Source: Mytilus galloprovincialis (Eukaryota > Mollusca > Bivalvia > Mytilida > Mytilidae). Taken from it: a stretch of DNA of 64,000 nucleotides. Below the pieces are notes generated by a model, which was not told where the DNA came from, did no database searches, and saw only the letters and a program-made list of their open reading frames with translations. Position numbers and translations under genes: made by a program. The DNA lies in the NCBI RefSeq assembly GCF_965363235.1, contig NC_134839.1, positions 93,081,743 to 93,145,742 on the forward strand, in the 5' to 3' direction. Shown here piece after piece: positions 37,502 to 52,500 of the stretch. Position 1 is the first letter of the stretch. Each line of letters begins with the position of its first letter.

Positions 37502-40500
37502 CTGAAAGGTAAAGGGTATCATCAAAATAATAAGGGGTTTGTTGTCTAAAGGGGCTTTGCAAACATGACTTTGAAATGAAGATCCATTTAGTGGTTAAAA
37601 AGATGTCCTTAGTTTCACAAACCACCCTGTTAAACATGTAATTTTGAAACACCAAAATAGCATAAAATTCTCAGATACTAGTAGCATCACATTCAAGCAA
37701 TATAGTATCACATTACCATGAAGGTTTGGGGAAAACAGTGTGTTCTGAATCCAAGATGTTTACACATTGACAGATACAAGTTATCATATATTCACCAAAA
37801 CAGTCATCAACCTCATATGAAATACTTTTAAAAACATTTTATGTAAAGGCTGGTCAGCACAATTTCATTTTTTACTGTTCATTACCAAATTTGGTATTTC
37901 ATTTTCAATGATTTTATTAATTCCTGAACCAAATTTCAGATACTTCTAGTGATTTTGATTGTTGGTTGCCTTACCCCGCATAGTACAAAAAGTCTATATC
38001 GCGGCAAGCTAAGAATTAAATACTTCTAGTGATAAAGGTATAAAGAATGTAAATGTATTAAAAAGAAAACCATTTAAATTTGAGAATAATTCATTGCAAT
38101 TTGTAATGATAGCAAATACAGATAACATAAAACAGACAAAAAGTGATTTAAATAACAGTAAATCAAAGTATAACTTGTGTCTCCTGTGTCTGTTTTACAG
38201 TTATATGGAAATGCTTAAATTGAATTGGTTAAACTGAGTTAAAACTAAAACTGACCAAATCAAAAATTATAAAATGTTGTTGCAGACACCAGAAACAAAC
38301 CATCTTAGTTTCTTTTTCAATAGTATTTCACTAATGAAACAGAACATTTCAAAACATTTTTCCCTAGGATTGGCTTGAAGCAGGTTGTAATTTTGCAAGG
38401 AAGAATATATCCAAGGCCGTAACTACCATTGAGGCAAGTGAGGCAATTGCCTTACTAAAATTTCAACACTGATTTTTTATAACTACATGTATATATAAAT
38501 GTAATATAGTCATTTAAAAATTGTTCTATCTCCACCTTAATTTTGATAATTTATCATCATTCCTTTTAAATTATTCTTCCTGGATATAACTCAGCATCTC
38601 AACGGGTGGTGGGTCTCTGGTTAAGACAGGCTCTTGCCGCAGAAAAAAGGAAAAGCGATACTAAAGGTAAAGAAGGAATAATTCCACTAAACTCATTTTT
38701 TTGTGAACAGAGTCTGAGTATTGACTATAACTTCATTAGAACTAATCCTAAAATGATAAGTACACTGACAAATCAAGTACTGGGCATCGCAAGGACGGCA
38801 ATCCTGTCTGCATTTTCATTTCTCCGTTTCACCAACGTTTATCTTTCTCTTAACAGATAAATAAAATATAAATAATATAAAACATGCATGGATTAGATTT
38901 TATCCATGTTTTTTTAACCTAAAAAAAGAACATCCCATATTTAAATTTGACTTTATTGATTAACGGTAGGACCTTTAAAACAGGATTTTGTCTTTACTTA
39001 TTTGGGACTACAGAATTTCGTGTCTCTATATTTGAGGTTTCGGAATCGGACACCCCAACCCCTAAACCCTACATTTATAGATACTGGAACTAAAATACCG
39101 ACTTTTTCCAGAAATAATTTGAAATTACGGATCTACATGTAAACGTCGAAACTCCATTCCGATTCCCCTGTACCTATTTCATATATACTTACTCTAGGTA
39201 GAATCATATACATGTATCTTATCTCATTCTATCCCTAGTGGCAAAAACTACTATCCAATGCCCCTGTACCCATATAATACTAGTAAACTAACTCTAGATA
39301 GAATCATATACATGTATCTTATCTCATGTTATCCCTAGTTTGTTTACTCTTGGTCAGCATAACTGCAACTGTATGATGGTGCTTACAGTCAAGCTTAATT
39401 CCTGTTGGCAAACAAAACTGTTACTAGGCCAAAAATAAAATATTGTTTGTTTCCCCTCACACGACCGACCCGGTAAAATCACCGCTACCCGAAAAATTTT
39501 ATTGGCCATTCTTGTCCACTATTTTGTTTTTTGCTATGTTGATTATTGGTGATATCTTTCCGATGCTGAAGTCAACGAGCGTTGGGTTTTGGGGATACCT
39601 TTCCGATGCTGTAGTCAACGAGCGTTTTAAATCAAGGTATTTTTGCATTGAAGCGTCTACATGATTCGGAATCAAGGAAAACAAACAAAATGCTTTCCCA
39701 CACGATTTGTTTGTTTTCAAGGGTGATCTTTTTTTGAAAAAAAAAAAAAAAAAAATGAAGCATCTTTCAATCCGCTGAGTGCATCTTGATTTGCTTTGTG
39801 TCTAACCTCTGTTCCTGTTTAAAAGATAAAATCTTAAAGACTTTGAGTAAAAATGGTCTGACTCGTGCTTTAAAATCTATCTACTCTGTCTTTGAACAGG
39901 TTGGGCACAAGTCAGGAAATGTGGGATACATGTATTCCCTGCTTTCATGGAACGTCCCTGTTTTCTGGTGTAAAAAAAAAACAGTTTAAATGGGATTTCC
40001 TTTTTCAATTTATGGCATGAAAATTACAAAAGGACACGTTTTAACGTTATACCTGCATCAGTAGAATTCGTAAATACTTATTAAAAGTATTTTAGGAAAT
40101 ACAAAACATGAATATAAAGGGAAGCCTTGTTTCTTCTAGAACTCGAAAAAAACATACAAATCTTTGTTTGGGAATCAATTGACCAAGCTTCATGATCCAG
40201 GTGTAACTGAACATAACTGAATTATGTTCACTTCTATTGAAAATTTTTATTCATTGAATTTTAATTCCCAAGTGATTAACATACATGTATCTTTTTGTCA
40301 TCTCATAATTGATGATCAAGGTATGAAATGGTGAACAAAGGAATTGTTTTGTTGTGAGTTATGCATGTCTTGTGTACAATTTGGAGTTTAGTATGGTGTT
40401 CATTATCACTGAACCAGTATATATTTGTTTAGGGGCCAGCTGAAGGACGCCTCCGGGTGCGAGAATTTCTCGTTGCATTGAACACCTGTTGGTGACCTTC

Positions 40501-43500
40501 TGCTGTTGTCTGCTCTATGGTCGGGTTGTTGTCTCTTTGGCACATTCCCCATTTCCATTCTCAATTTTATCAAATTAGACTTGAAATAAGCTTGATTTTT
40601 TTAACTAAAAAAACACTTGCTATCAATAGGCATTAGTATCACAAGTAGAATGTGCGCTTTTGTAGATTTCATTAAATTAAATGAATAGGAAAAAAAGAAG
40701 GTCCCTGTATACTGTTTTTTTAACACCAGAAAACTGTGGTGTACACTGAATTAGAATACAGGGAATACCCCACTTTTCTTGACTTGAGCCTTACCTGTTA
40801 AATTTTGTACAAATTCAATATAGAAAACCATATCAAGGAATAAAATAAAATAATTTGCCTACCTACCTACCCATACCCTAACAACCTCAGTCGGGAGAGG
40901 GGAAACAAAGATATTTTTAATGTTGGCCCTACGAATTGCTGATGGAGAAGGAATCGGAAGAAGACATTGATCATTGTGTTGATGATAATGTGCTACCTCT
41001 AGAAACACAGACTGCCCTGAAACAACTGTAAACTTGCGAAAAGAGCATGCATGAGTGGCGAGAGATTGTGCGGTCTTGCCATACTACATGACCATAAGGA
41101 TGTCAGCAGACCAAATATTCTGTAACAATTTGACTGAACCGGCCATAGAAAAATTTGGCAAACTCTACTGAATCGATGTTTGTTCTATGTTCTGGCGACA
41201 GACTCAAATTGATATTTGGATGATTATCTTACAAGTAAAATTTAAATAAAGTTGATAAAAATTTGGTGTAAGTAAAAATCTTTAAATAAGAAAAAAATAT
41301 ATAAAAAGTGTCCAAATTTAAAACATTATCAAACTCTCTGGAAATGCCTAGAATGCAGGATTTTGCACCATTCATTTCATACCCTCCAAAAAAGGTTTTC
41401 GCCTCGCTTTGCTCGGCTCAATTATTTTGCCTCACTAAAATTATATGCCTAGTGCATTTGTATTTGGAAGTATTTAATAATTTGGTTGAAAGTATTCAAA
41501 TGTTTAAAAAGCTACTAAGTTTTACTCAATGATATGCATCATACAAGTTGTTATAAATTGATACAAATTTACATATGCTTAACATTAATTAAAAATATAC
41601 CTCTGGCAACAGATTACCAGCAGCTCTGGAATCAACAACCCATTCATAATCTAAAATCCAACAACCCTGAGATATCCCCTTAAAAAACTTTAATGTTCTG
41701 TCACATACACGACTTCCAATGGGTTCTGTAAAAGATAGAATGAAATACAATAATCTATCATTCATCATTTCTAAAGTATATTGAACATTCATTAGTAAAT
41801 ATTTTTAATATTGATTTATATTCTTGACTTGTTCCTTAAAGTTTGGTACATTTTACAATATGCATCTTAAACAATCTGTTTTGATGTAAAATAACTAGAG
41901 GCTCTAAAGAGCCTGTGTCGCTCACCATGGTCTTGTGCATATTAAACAATGGACACGGAAAAATTCATGACATAATTGTGTTTTGGTGATAGTGATGTGT
42001 TTGTAGATCTTACTTTACTGAACATTCTTGTTGCTACAATTATCTCTATCTATAATGAACTTGGCCCAGTAATTACAGTGGAAAATATTTTCTAAAAATT
42101 AACAAAAATTTATGAAAAATGTTAAAAATTAACTATAAAGGGCAATAACTCCTTAAGGGGTCAATTGACTATTTTGGTCATGTAAAACTTATTTGTAGAT
42201 CTTATTTTGCTGAACGTTATTGCTGTATACAGTTTATCTCTATCTATAATAATATTCAAGATAATAACAAAAAACGGCAAAATTTCCTTAAAATTACCAA
42301 TTCAGGACAGTAACCTAACAACGGGTTATCCGATCCATGTGAAAACATCAGGGCAGATAGATCTTGACCTGATAAACAATTAAACCCTGTCAGATTTGCT
42401 CTAAATGCTTTGGTTTTTGAGTTATAAGCCAAAAACTGCATTTTACCCCTATGTTCTATTTTTAGCCATGGCGGCCATCTTGGTTGGTTGGCCGGGTCAA
42501 GCCACACATTTTTTAAACTAGATACCCCAATGATGATTGTGGCCAAGTTTGGTTTAATTTGGCCCAGTAGTTTCAGAGGAGAAGATTTTTGTAAAAGTTA
42601 ACGACGACGGACGACGACGACGGACGCCAAGTGATGGGAAAAGCTCACTTGGCCCTTTGGGCCAGGTGAGCTAATAAAATAAAATCATCTAAAACAAAAT
42701 TATCTTAAAGTTGATATGAGCAAAGTGAGGTTGATAGGGAGCAATTACATTCAATTGAGAATAAATAAGCATTACTTTATGTGTTATTTAGAGTGGCAGC
42801 TTAGGCAAAGGTCAAATGCCACAATTCATAAACTAGAGGAATTGCTTGCCTAGCAAATGTACCCTGTTATTGCTCAAGGAATATTCAATTACATTTTTAG
42901 CTACAAATTATGTTTATTTTCATCAATCCCTTTAAATTTCAAAACATTTTGCGTAGTATTTTCAGATTAGATTTTTTTAAATGGCCAAACTGAATGAAAT
43001 GCCTCTGATTGCCATGATTTTCACAGAGGAAAGCTTCCATGAATCATTTCTGGAAAGAATTTTCACAAAATTGAAAAATAAAAATTTGATTTTCCCATAG
43101 GATTTAAATAAGAACTAGGTGAAAACAATGAAGCCATGTTTGCATCATTTCTAAAAACATTTATCTGTAGTTGTATGATTACTTGTTCAGGGTTCAAACT
43201 AATTTTTTTATGATAAATTCAAAGATTTTTGAGGCAATTTTTTTTTTTTCGCTCTTAAAATAACTTGTTAATCTTTCTGAAACATTATAAGTAAATCTAT
43301 AATATATACAGATCTTGCTGTATCGTGAGAAATAACTAATTGGTATAACCAAAATAGATGGATGAATACACAATCTATATTACTAAGGCAAGACTATAGA
43401 AATGCTTTTGATGGTTATGATTTTTTTTTCTGATAAGAAGAAACTAATGGAGTTTTACCACCTTTTTAAAAAGTTATCCCTGCCAAGTTTATTTCAAGCT

Positions 43501-46500
43501 GGCCTTACTGTTTGAAAAGTTGTTGAAAGTATGACAACATACAAATAGATGACAGATGACAATCAATGGCTGATGAGGCCAAACAATGGAACACTGACTC
43601 ATTGACCTTCATTAGATTCTAAATGCATTAGAATTACTTACCAGTCTTAACTATGACATGTGTTACATCTTTACTAAACTTTGTACAAAACTGACACTGA
43701 TTTAAAACTGCTAGCTTTTGTAGTTCTTTCTGAAATATAATGTTCAATTCTATCAAATCTTTCTGTTTGTATGAGGATTATATTTATATCTTTACAAAGA
43801 AGGCATAGGATTTCTTACATCATATAATGTTTGACTGATAGCCAACTGAACAGATACAGACTTGATCTCATATGTCTAAGATGAAGACCCTCCTATCCTA
43901 CATTATAACAATGTCAATTTTCACCAGCAATTGAAATTTATACATGATAATTGTAGATTATTGTTGATCATCTCAACGAGATTGGTTTTTTCAGTTGAGC
44001 CAGTACAACAAAAGTGAGAGAAGCAATCATGTTGAGATGTTTATCGATATTTTACCTATGACGAAGTTGTCAATGAAATTGACAACGCCACGTGCATCCA
44101 TTATTTCTATTATTAATTTTTATACCATTCGACTCTGCTGAGAAAGGAAATTATCAGTCGGTAATATCAAAGAAAATTTTTGTAAAATAGTGATAATTAA
44201 AGATTATTGTTGATCATCTAAACTAGATTGATTTTCCCGCTTGAGCCGGGATGGCGAAAGCCAGAAAGGCAATCGAGTTGAGATGATCAATGATAATCTG
44301 TTTATCGCTATTTTACCTATGATGACGTTGTCAATTTCATGTCAATTTCAATAGCAACGCCACGTGCCTCCTTAGTTTCTAGCGATAATTTTCCATCTCA
44401 AGCGAGAAGCATGATATGAAAAATTATCACAAAAAAAGATCCAAGGAAAAATGCACAAAATAGCGATTATGTAATATAATGTGTATATCAATTGTTCATT
44501 ATAAATACTTTTCATAATTAACTGTTATCACAGAGATATGTCTTGCCCTTTTAGTAATTTTGATTTTGCAAATGTTGAAATTAAAATAGCAATACTTTAA
44601 CATCTTTCATAAGTTAAGCAAATTTTCAAAGTCAATGAACCATGACTGAGGTACATGGCTAAGCAATTTTCATGTAAATGAGATGGGCTAAAGCAAATAC
44701 AACTACATACCAAACACCATTGACTAATTATAAGTCGTTCCCTTTAAACAAACTTAAACACAAACTTAAACTTGTAAACTATGTAAAAAATTCAAAGTCA
44801 ATGAACCATGATGAGGGGTGGGGCTATATAATCTCCATGGAAACAATACTTGCAAATGCCAATAAATTTGCATACTAAATATCATTGACTTAACATTAGA
44901 AGTTCATCTTAAACTGATCTAAAGACAAACTAATACCGTACATGTAAACTAAGCAATTGTTTCTAAGTGGATAGACCATGACTGAAAGGGCAGTGCCAAA
45001 TATTCTCCATGATAATAAGATGTGCTAATATAAAAAAGAAGATGTGGTATGATTGCCAATGAGACAACTATCCACAAAAGACCAAAATGACACAGACATT
45101 AACAACTATAGGTCACTGTACGGCCTTCAACAATGAGCAAAGCCCATACCGCATAGTCAGCTATAATAGGCCCCGATAAGACAAAGTAAAACAATTCAAA
45201 CGAGAAAACTAACGGCCTTATTTATGTAAAAAAATGAACGAAAAACAAATATGTAACACATAAACAAACGACAACCACTGAATTACAGGCTCCTGACTTG
45301 GGACAGGCACATACATAAATAATGTTAGCGGGATCCCAACCCTCCCCCTAACCTGGGACAGTGGTATAATGTTTAATGCTTATACAACTGAATAGCAATC
45401 AACATTTGTCTACCCTTAATGGTTCCCTTTGAACTGACCTAATCACAAACTAATACATGTCAACTAAGCAAAATTTTCAAAGTCGATAAACCATGACTAA
45501 GGGGCAAAATAATCTGCATGGAAATGAGATATGCCCATGCATACCAAATATCATTGACCTACCACTTGTGGATCACCATAAACTAAACCAAATCACAAAC
45601 CGATACATTGTTGATGACAACCCAGACGCCGGACACAGCATACCTATGTCTCGCTTTTTGACTCCATCAAGGCGAGACAAAAACTTCTAATTAAAAAAAC
45701 AACCCTTTTTAAGTCAATAAAGCATGACTGACAAAGTTGACCCTATATACTGTACACAACAGAGAATGCATGTGTATACTCAAATGACTGTATAACAAGT
45801 TTTGTGTCATACAGGACTTATTCTTAAATTAACTGTATAAAACTAGAGGCTCTCAAGAGCCTGTGTCGCTCACCTTGGTCTATGTGCATATTAAACAATG
45901 GACACAGATAAATTCATGACAAAATTGTGTTTTGGTGATCATGATGTGTTTGTAGATCTTACTTTACTGGACATTCTTCTTGCTACAATTATCTCTATCT
46001 ATAATGAACTTGGCCCAGTAATTACAGTGGAAAATATTTACAAAAATTTACGAAAATTGTTAAAAATTGACTATAAAGGGCAATAACTCCTTAATGGGTC
46101 AACTGACCATTTTGGTCAAATTGACTTATTTGTAGATCTTATTTTGCTGTACGTTATTATTGTTTACAGTTTATCTCTATCAATAATAATATTCAAGATA
46201 ATAAGCAAAAACTGCAAAATTTCCTTAAAATTACCAATTCAGGGGCAGCAACCCAACAACGGGTTGTCCGATTTGTCTGAAAATTTCAGGGCAGATAGAT
46301 CTTGACCTAATAGATTAATTTACCTCATGTCAGATTGCTCTAAATGCTTTGGTTTAAGAATTACAAGCCAAAATCTACATTTTACCCCTATGTTCTATTT
46401 TTAGCCATGGCGGCCATCTTAGTTGGTTGGCCGGGTCACGCCACAAATTTTTTAAACTAGATACCCCAATGATGATTGTGGCCAAGTTTGGTTAAATTTG

Positions 46501-49500
46501 GCCCAGTAGTTTCAGAGGAGAAGATTTTTGTAAAAGTTAACGATGACGAACAACTACGGACTACAACGCCGCCGGACGCCAAGTGATGAGAAAACTGAAA
46601 ATCAGTATTAAAAGTAACACATATAATCTTAAGTATTTGTTCAGCCCAACCTGATATGGGACACATGAATGGACAGGAGAGGGACTGGAAAACATAATGG
46701 CCCCTCATCTATTGATGTAAGCAAATCATGAAAAATTTTCATTTTTTTTATTAGGTAACAGTTGACACATACCCCGGTATAATTTTTTTGGTTCCTTCAT
46801 TTATAGTAAATTGTACCTACCATCTGAGGTAAAATTAATCCAGTTGAAACAAAGCATCTCTGTAGCCTTTTTGTTTCAGCTGTATTTGTAACTAATGGAG
46901 ACAAAATCTTCTGCCTTTTCCTCTCCATGGCGGGTAATAGTTGTGGAGACCTCTGATCTAAGGGAGAATATAACAGTTTAGATGGCTTTGATGTAATATT
47001 ATTGGCTAACTGATTTCTCCATGGTGATGACTTAATTTGAGAAGGTATGTTCTCATTATTAACTTGGTCTATTACAGATAAATGCTTCTGGTCAATATCT
47101 GATCTTGTACTTCGTCTTTGTGATATTAACTCTTTGTCTTCTATACCATCTATTTCCACTGTAGATCTTTCTTTTTCTTGGCTTGATTCTTCAGGTAAAA
47201 GTTCAAGGCCATGTTTCCTAAATTCTGTTGTAAAGTCAGTTTCTTCTGTCATTTCAATTTGTTGGGGTGACAAAGGAGGGGGAGATGGTGGGTTTGGACT
47301 AAGGAATAGTTCATCGCCTGATTGGTATTCCTGAATAACATCACTGTTCCGAGAAATAGGTCGTTCATTTGGCTCATCAATATCACTGAAATTCAACTTA
47401 TTTGTATTCTCTGAAAATAAAACAAGCACATTTGGAATGAAACTATACTCTTTTGCTGATTACATTTCTATGCCTATAAATTATAAATTTGTTGGAGAAA
47501 AAACAAACAGTAAAAAGCAATATTTTATATTTGTTCCAAAGCTTACTCAGAGCATCCAGTTATCTGTGATTTTTCAATGATGATTTTAAACAAACTGAAA
47601 TTAGAATTTAAAGTATAAGCTGAAGAGGATCTACACAAACTGTTCCTCTATTTTATACAAACCTGTGCTTCCATCTTCTTCACCTGCTCTTTGTATTCTT
47701 GAGCTAAAATGAAAAGTGAATTTGTTAATTTTATTTGAATAATGTAAAACTTAAATGAATTTTGCTTTTCCTACTGAAGAAACCATTGATGAGAGTTGAT
47801 GTCACATTGTAAAGTAGTTTCCATTAATATCAAGTTTTCTTTGATTTAATTGTATGCTATAAATTGAAGACTACAAGAAACTTTTATTCTAACCTGTTAG
47901 TAGCAGTATCAGCAGCCAGCTGTGCTTCTATTTCTTGCATTTCTCTCCGCATTCTTTCTAAATCACTCTCCAATTTGTATCTTTGCTATAAAGATAACAC
48001 ATTTAAAGATATATAAATTCAGCCAAAACTACTCTATACTCTGTATATCTGTTTAACTTATCTTTCAATATATTAGTTTTGCACATGGTCATATTTTTCT
48101 GATGGTGTCTTTATACTTTAATCCATTGGATATTGAATGTTTAAAAATAGCTAATATGCTTGTCCTATGTAAGGATGTCTTTGTTTATCGCTTAGGATTT
48201 TTTCCCTTTAAAGACTTCGGTGTTGATTGCATATCTTTGATGTCAGAGACATATATGAGTTATATATATTTGACATATATTATGAGACACTCTGTCCTGA
48301 AAATGCAAAGGAGCTGTTCATTTAACCTATTTTTATATTGATAGGTGGATGTTAGAGAGTTGTTATGCAGATGACCTACCTGTGTATTGATAGGTTCACT
48401 TTGACTTGAGAATGCAGATGAGGAAGTGTTATTGAGATGACCTACCTGTGTATTGATAGGTTCACTTTGACTTGAGAATGCAGATGAGGAAGTGTTATTG
48501 AGATGACCTACCTGTGTATTGATAGGTTCACTTTGACTTGAGAATGCAGATGAGGAGGTGTTATTGAGATGACCTACCTGTGTATTGATAGGTTCACTTT
48601 GACTTGAAAATGCAGATGAGGTGTTATTGAGATGACCTACCTGTGTATTGATAGGTTCACTTTGACTTGAGAATGCAGATAAGGAGGTGTTATTGAGATG
48701 ACCTACCTGTGTATTGATAGGTTCACTTTGACTTGAGAATGCAGATGAGGAGGTGTTATTGAGATGGCGACTTGTGACACTATCTTCTGAAGCTGTAAAT
48801 AAAATTTTAGACCATTTTATATTCTATAAAGTAATAATTTCTGTCCATGGCATCAATGGTTTTTAACTTATCAGAAGACAGAGCGAAAAATTGTTCAACA
48901 TTTTTCCAAAAGATATCTACCACATGACATTTTGTCTAAATTTAATGCTACTTTCTTTTGGGTGAAGTTCAAATTGCTAAAGACAGCAAATTTTAGATGC
49001 CAAACGATGACAGATTCAACATAATTAAAATTATGCAACAAATCTAAACATGGGACAATACTTTTTATTCAGAACTATAAACAAGAAACTTAAGGACAAG
49101 TATGTACACAACTATTGGTCACTGTAGGGCTTTCAATTATGAGAAAACCCATACTGTATAATAAACGATAAAATTCCAATGCATGACAAAATAATTACAT
49201 TAGATGTATGTTTCATTATAATATTTTATTCTGATTGGCTAACTGCACATCACGTGTTATTATTCTAGCAAGCAGTTGCATTGCTCAATACAACTTTTCA
49301 CTCATGATTACACGTGCTCCAACAATAAAGTGCACAGGTGAATTAAATAATAAAATATATAAAATTCGTGTTTTCATGATCATAGCTAAAAAATGTAATT
49401 ATAAGTATTGAATACTTCTTTTTGTAACTTTATAGGGTTGTAAAAGCGTTGACCGTGCGTACATTTTTAGAATGAAGCGCTTCTGCGCTTCATACAAAAT

Positions 49501-52500
49501 GTACTTCGGTCAACGCTTTTACACCCCAATAAATTTACAAAAAGAAGCATTCAATTCTTAAATGTGAAGCAATTGAACAGCCTGATACATGCTCCAAACA
49601 GTAAGTGATAAATCATATCAGGCAGACATCATGCAACAATGTCAATAGTGATAAATCATATCAGGCAGACATCATGCAACAATGTCAATAACCAATCATA
49701 TCAGGCAGACATTATGCAACAATGTCAATAACCAATCATATCAGGCAGACATCATGCAACAATGTCAATAACCAATCATATCAGGCAGACATTATGCAAC
49801 AATGTCAATAACCAATCATATCAGTCAGACATAATGCAACAATGTCAATAACCAATCATATCAGGCAGACATTATGCAACAATGTCAATAACCAATCATA
49901 TCAGGCAGACATCATGCAACAATGTCAATAACCAATGACCAATTGTTCTTTCCAATTCTATTTCCTGCTTACTTTTATACATTTGCATTCAATATGTTTA
50001 CTGTTTACATTCAATATATATACCATTAGATGAGTCACTATCATCCTCAACTATTCTTCTTCTTTTCTTCTTAACTCTAACAACTTCACCATCATCATCA
50101 GACATTGGATCTTCATTAGGCGGTTCAACTGTGTCAACTTCCACAACATCATTTAGGTCCTGTCTATCCTCCACACTGAAAGGCGTTGATTGTTTAAATT
50201 CACCATCAATATGGTGCACTGTATGACAAGATTTTATCAACACTACATCTTCATCTTCAGAGTCACTTGACAGCTAAAAGTAAAGAGATGTTTGTTAATA
50301 AGTATGTTTATTAGATTTTTGAACTGTGGCAATATTTGAATTACTTTATAGATCATCAAACTCGGCAAAAAATTCAAAAAAAGACAATATGATGGATAGC
50401 AACATTGCTAATCAATTCAAAGTAACCATAACCTAGGGGGCAGAACATTGAAATGGTTGTCAAACTGATATGTACTGATAGTGATGCAAACTTATAGACA
50501 TTGATGTATTACAAGTAGTTCCTATCAAAATGACTTAAGCAGAAAACTTTTAAACAACTGTTGACCTTTGTTGCAGGCGCGACAAAAGTGTCAAATATAT
50601 TGTATATACTTCTTCTTTTTATATTTCATATACAAAATTTTGATAACCTATCATGTACATTATGTATGTACATGGATCTTAATAAAAACAGGACTACTAA
50701 AGAGTAAAACTCACTTTTTTGATTAAATGAAGGCAAAATAACATATAGAGGATGGAGGGTTGGTAAATTCTAATCACTTCAAGATTGAAACTTTAAAATG
50801 AGGTTAATGTCAAATGAGTTAGACACACTCCTAGTAATGAATAAACATTTTAAATATTATTGATTGATCTATAGTTACTGAGAAACAGCCCAATCCATTC
50901 ACTTAAACAGGACCAACATTGGAAGGCCTGCTGATACACCACAGTAAACTGTATATCTAAATCATTCAGTTATTTCTATTGAAATTTATCCAAAATCCTA
51001 ATGTTGGCAACACTGGTAAAGTAACAACCTATTCAAATTAAGACAGATACCATACAAATACTTACATCTTGATGGTTATCACTGTACTGGTCCCCTCCAA
51101 TCAGATCAGGTAATGGTGAACTGGGTTCTATATCTACATCATACTCAACATCATTACTATCTGGTACACTTTTTCTCTCCTCAAATTTCTTTATCTTCAT
51201 ATTTTGACCTGATCTGTTAAGCTTCACTTGATTAGACATTGTTTTTCTTGACAATGGGGTTGAAGAATCTGGGATATTATCAACCTCTGGCAACAAAATA
51301 GCAGTTTCTTGATCTTCAAATGGTTTAGATTTTCTAGATTGGTATTCTTGGTTTTTCAAATCCAAATGATTTTTACTTTTGTCACCAATATCATCTTCCA
51401 TTAAAGTCAAATCATCTGAGAAATTCAATTTATCCTGACGTATTATTTCATCTTCCTCCTCTGAAATTTCAGTGTCAGCAATATTGTCTCTCAATAATCT
51501 TTCAAAATTGTTTTGTTTTACTTGTACAATGACATCTGTATCACTATCCTCAAGGTTCTCTTTATTTTGACTTTGTAACTCTGGTTTTTGGCTCAATCTT
51601 TGTTTCCCGCCATTTAGTTTCACATCTTTGGCTTTCTTAGGTTTTTTAGGGGAAAACGTAAAGGTAGGAGAAATCTTCTGAGCTTTAGGAATGTTTTCTT
51701 GTGCTTTCGGTGTATTACTTTTGGTAGGTGTTAATTCTGTATTCTTCTGGTCTGTTTGAGGACTGTGAGGACTCTTAATTATATTTTTATAAGGACTCTT
51801 TATAACATTTCTATAAGGACTGGTATTTTCTGACTTTTTTGGTGAACTGTAGGTTATATGCACTTGATAACTATTCTCTGATGTAAGAGTTTGATCTCTG
51901 ATTCCTTCACTTATTTCATTATTAATTTCATAAAGGTCTTTTTGTTTATCTAATTCTTCTGAGGCTGACTCACTGCAGGTGTTATTCTGTTGGTTTAAGC
52001 TTTTCCTCTTTCTAGCAAGTCCTCTTACAGTTCTTTTTCCTTTGACAGTTTTCACTTTTTCAGGACTTAAGATATCTTTATCTGGGTCTGACAAATGTTT
52101 CTGTGACTTATTTTCTTGATCTATCAATTCCTTGTCAATAGAACTTATATTCTGCAAAGATTCAGGTTTCAGTGTGAAAGGGTCATTTTCCTTTTTATCA
52201 ATGTTTTCTTCTGGTTTAGCAACAATTATGTCTTTAAACTGACCAGTTTTGTTAAAATTTTCTATTTCTTGGGTACATTGATTCTTTTTTAAAAGAGATG
52301 TCTGACTTGATCGTTCAACAATCGAGGTTAGCACTTCTGATGGTTCCAAGTCCAAACAAATAATTCCCTCTTGGTTCTGAGGTAAGGATTGAGAATAATT
52401 GCTCTGTTTCTCAGAATCCATCATAAAGATGTCCTCAGGAGAACAACTTTCTGTGGTCTCCAACTTATCTTTAGCTGTTCTGTCTCCTTCTGTATTTTGA

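Larger units (their letters stand above)
37502..41600. other. BRCA1 intron 15: repeats and unassigned sequence
   Basis: A 4.1-kb intron. It holds the 100-bp duplication at 39155-39345, an A-run at about 39739-39757 and a dispersed mussel repeat at 40430-40560. A segment at 38413-38470 (gaggcaagtgaggcaattgc) looks like a transposon end, with tgcctcactaaaatt again at 41429. Open frames at 38606-38860 and 39443-39664 resemble nothing I know. Confidence 0.5.

Noticed and set aside
38606-38860. 84-codon + frame in BRCA1 intron 15
   Set aside because: No recognisable domain or splice partner; possibly part of a transposon suggested by nearby end-like sequences, but not demonstrable.
38413-41460. 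Possible transposon bounded by 'ggcaattgcctta' and 'ttgcctcactaaaa' motifs
   Set aside because: The two motifs are in the same orientation, and no inverted ends or target duplication could be established.
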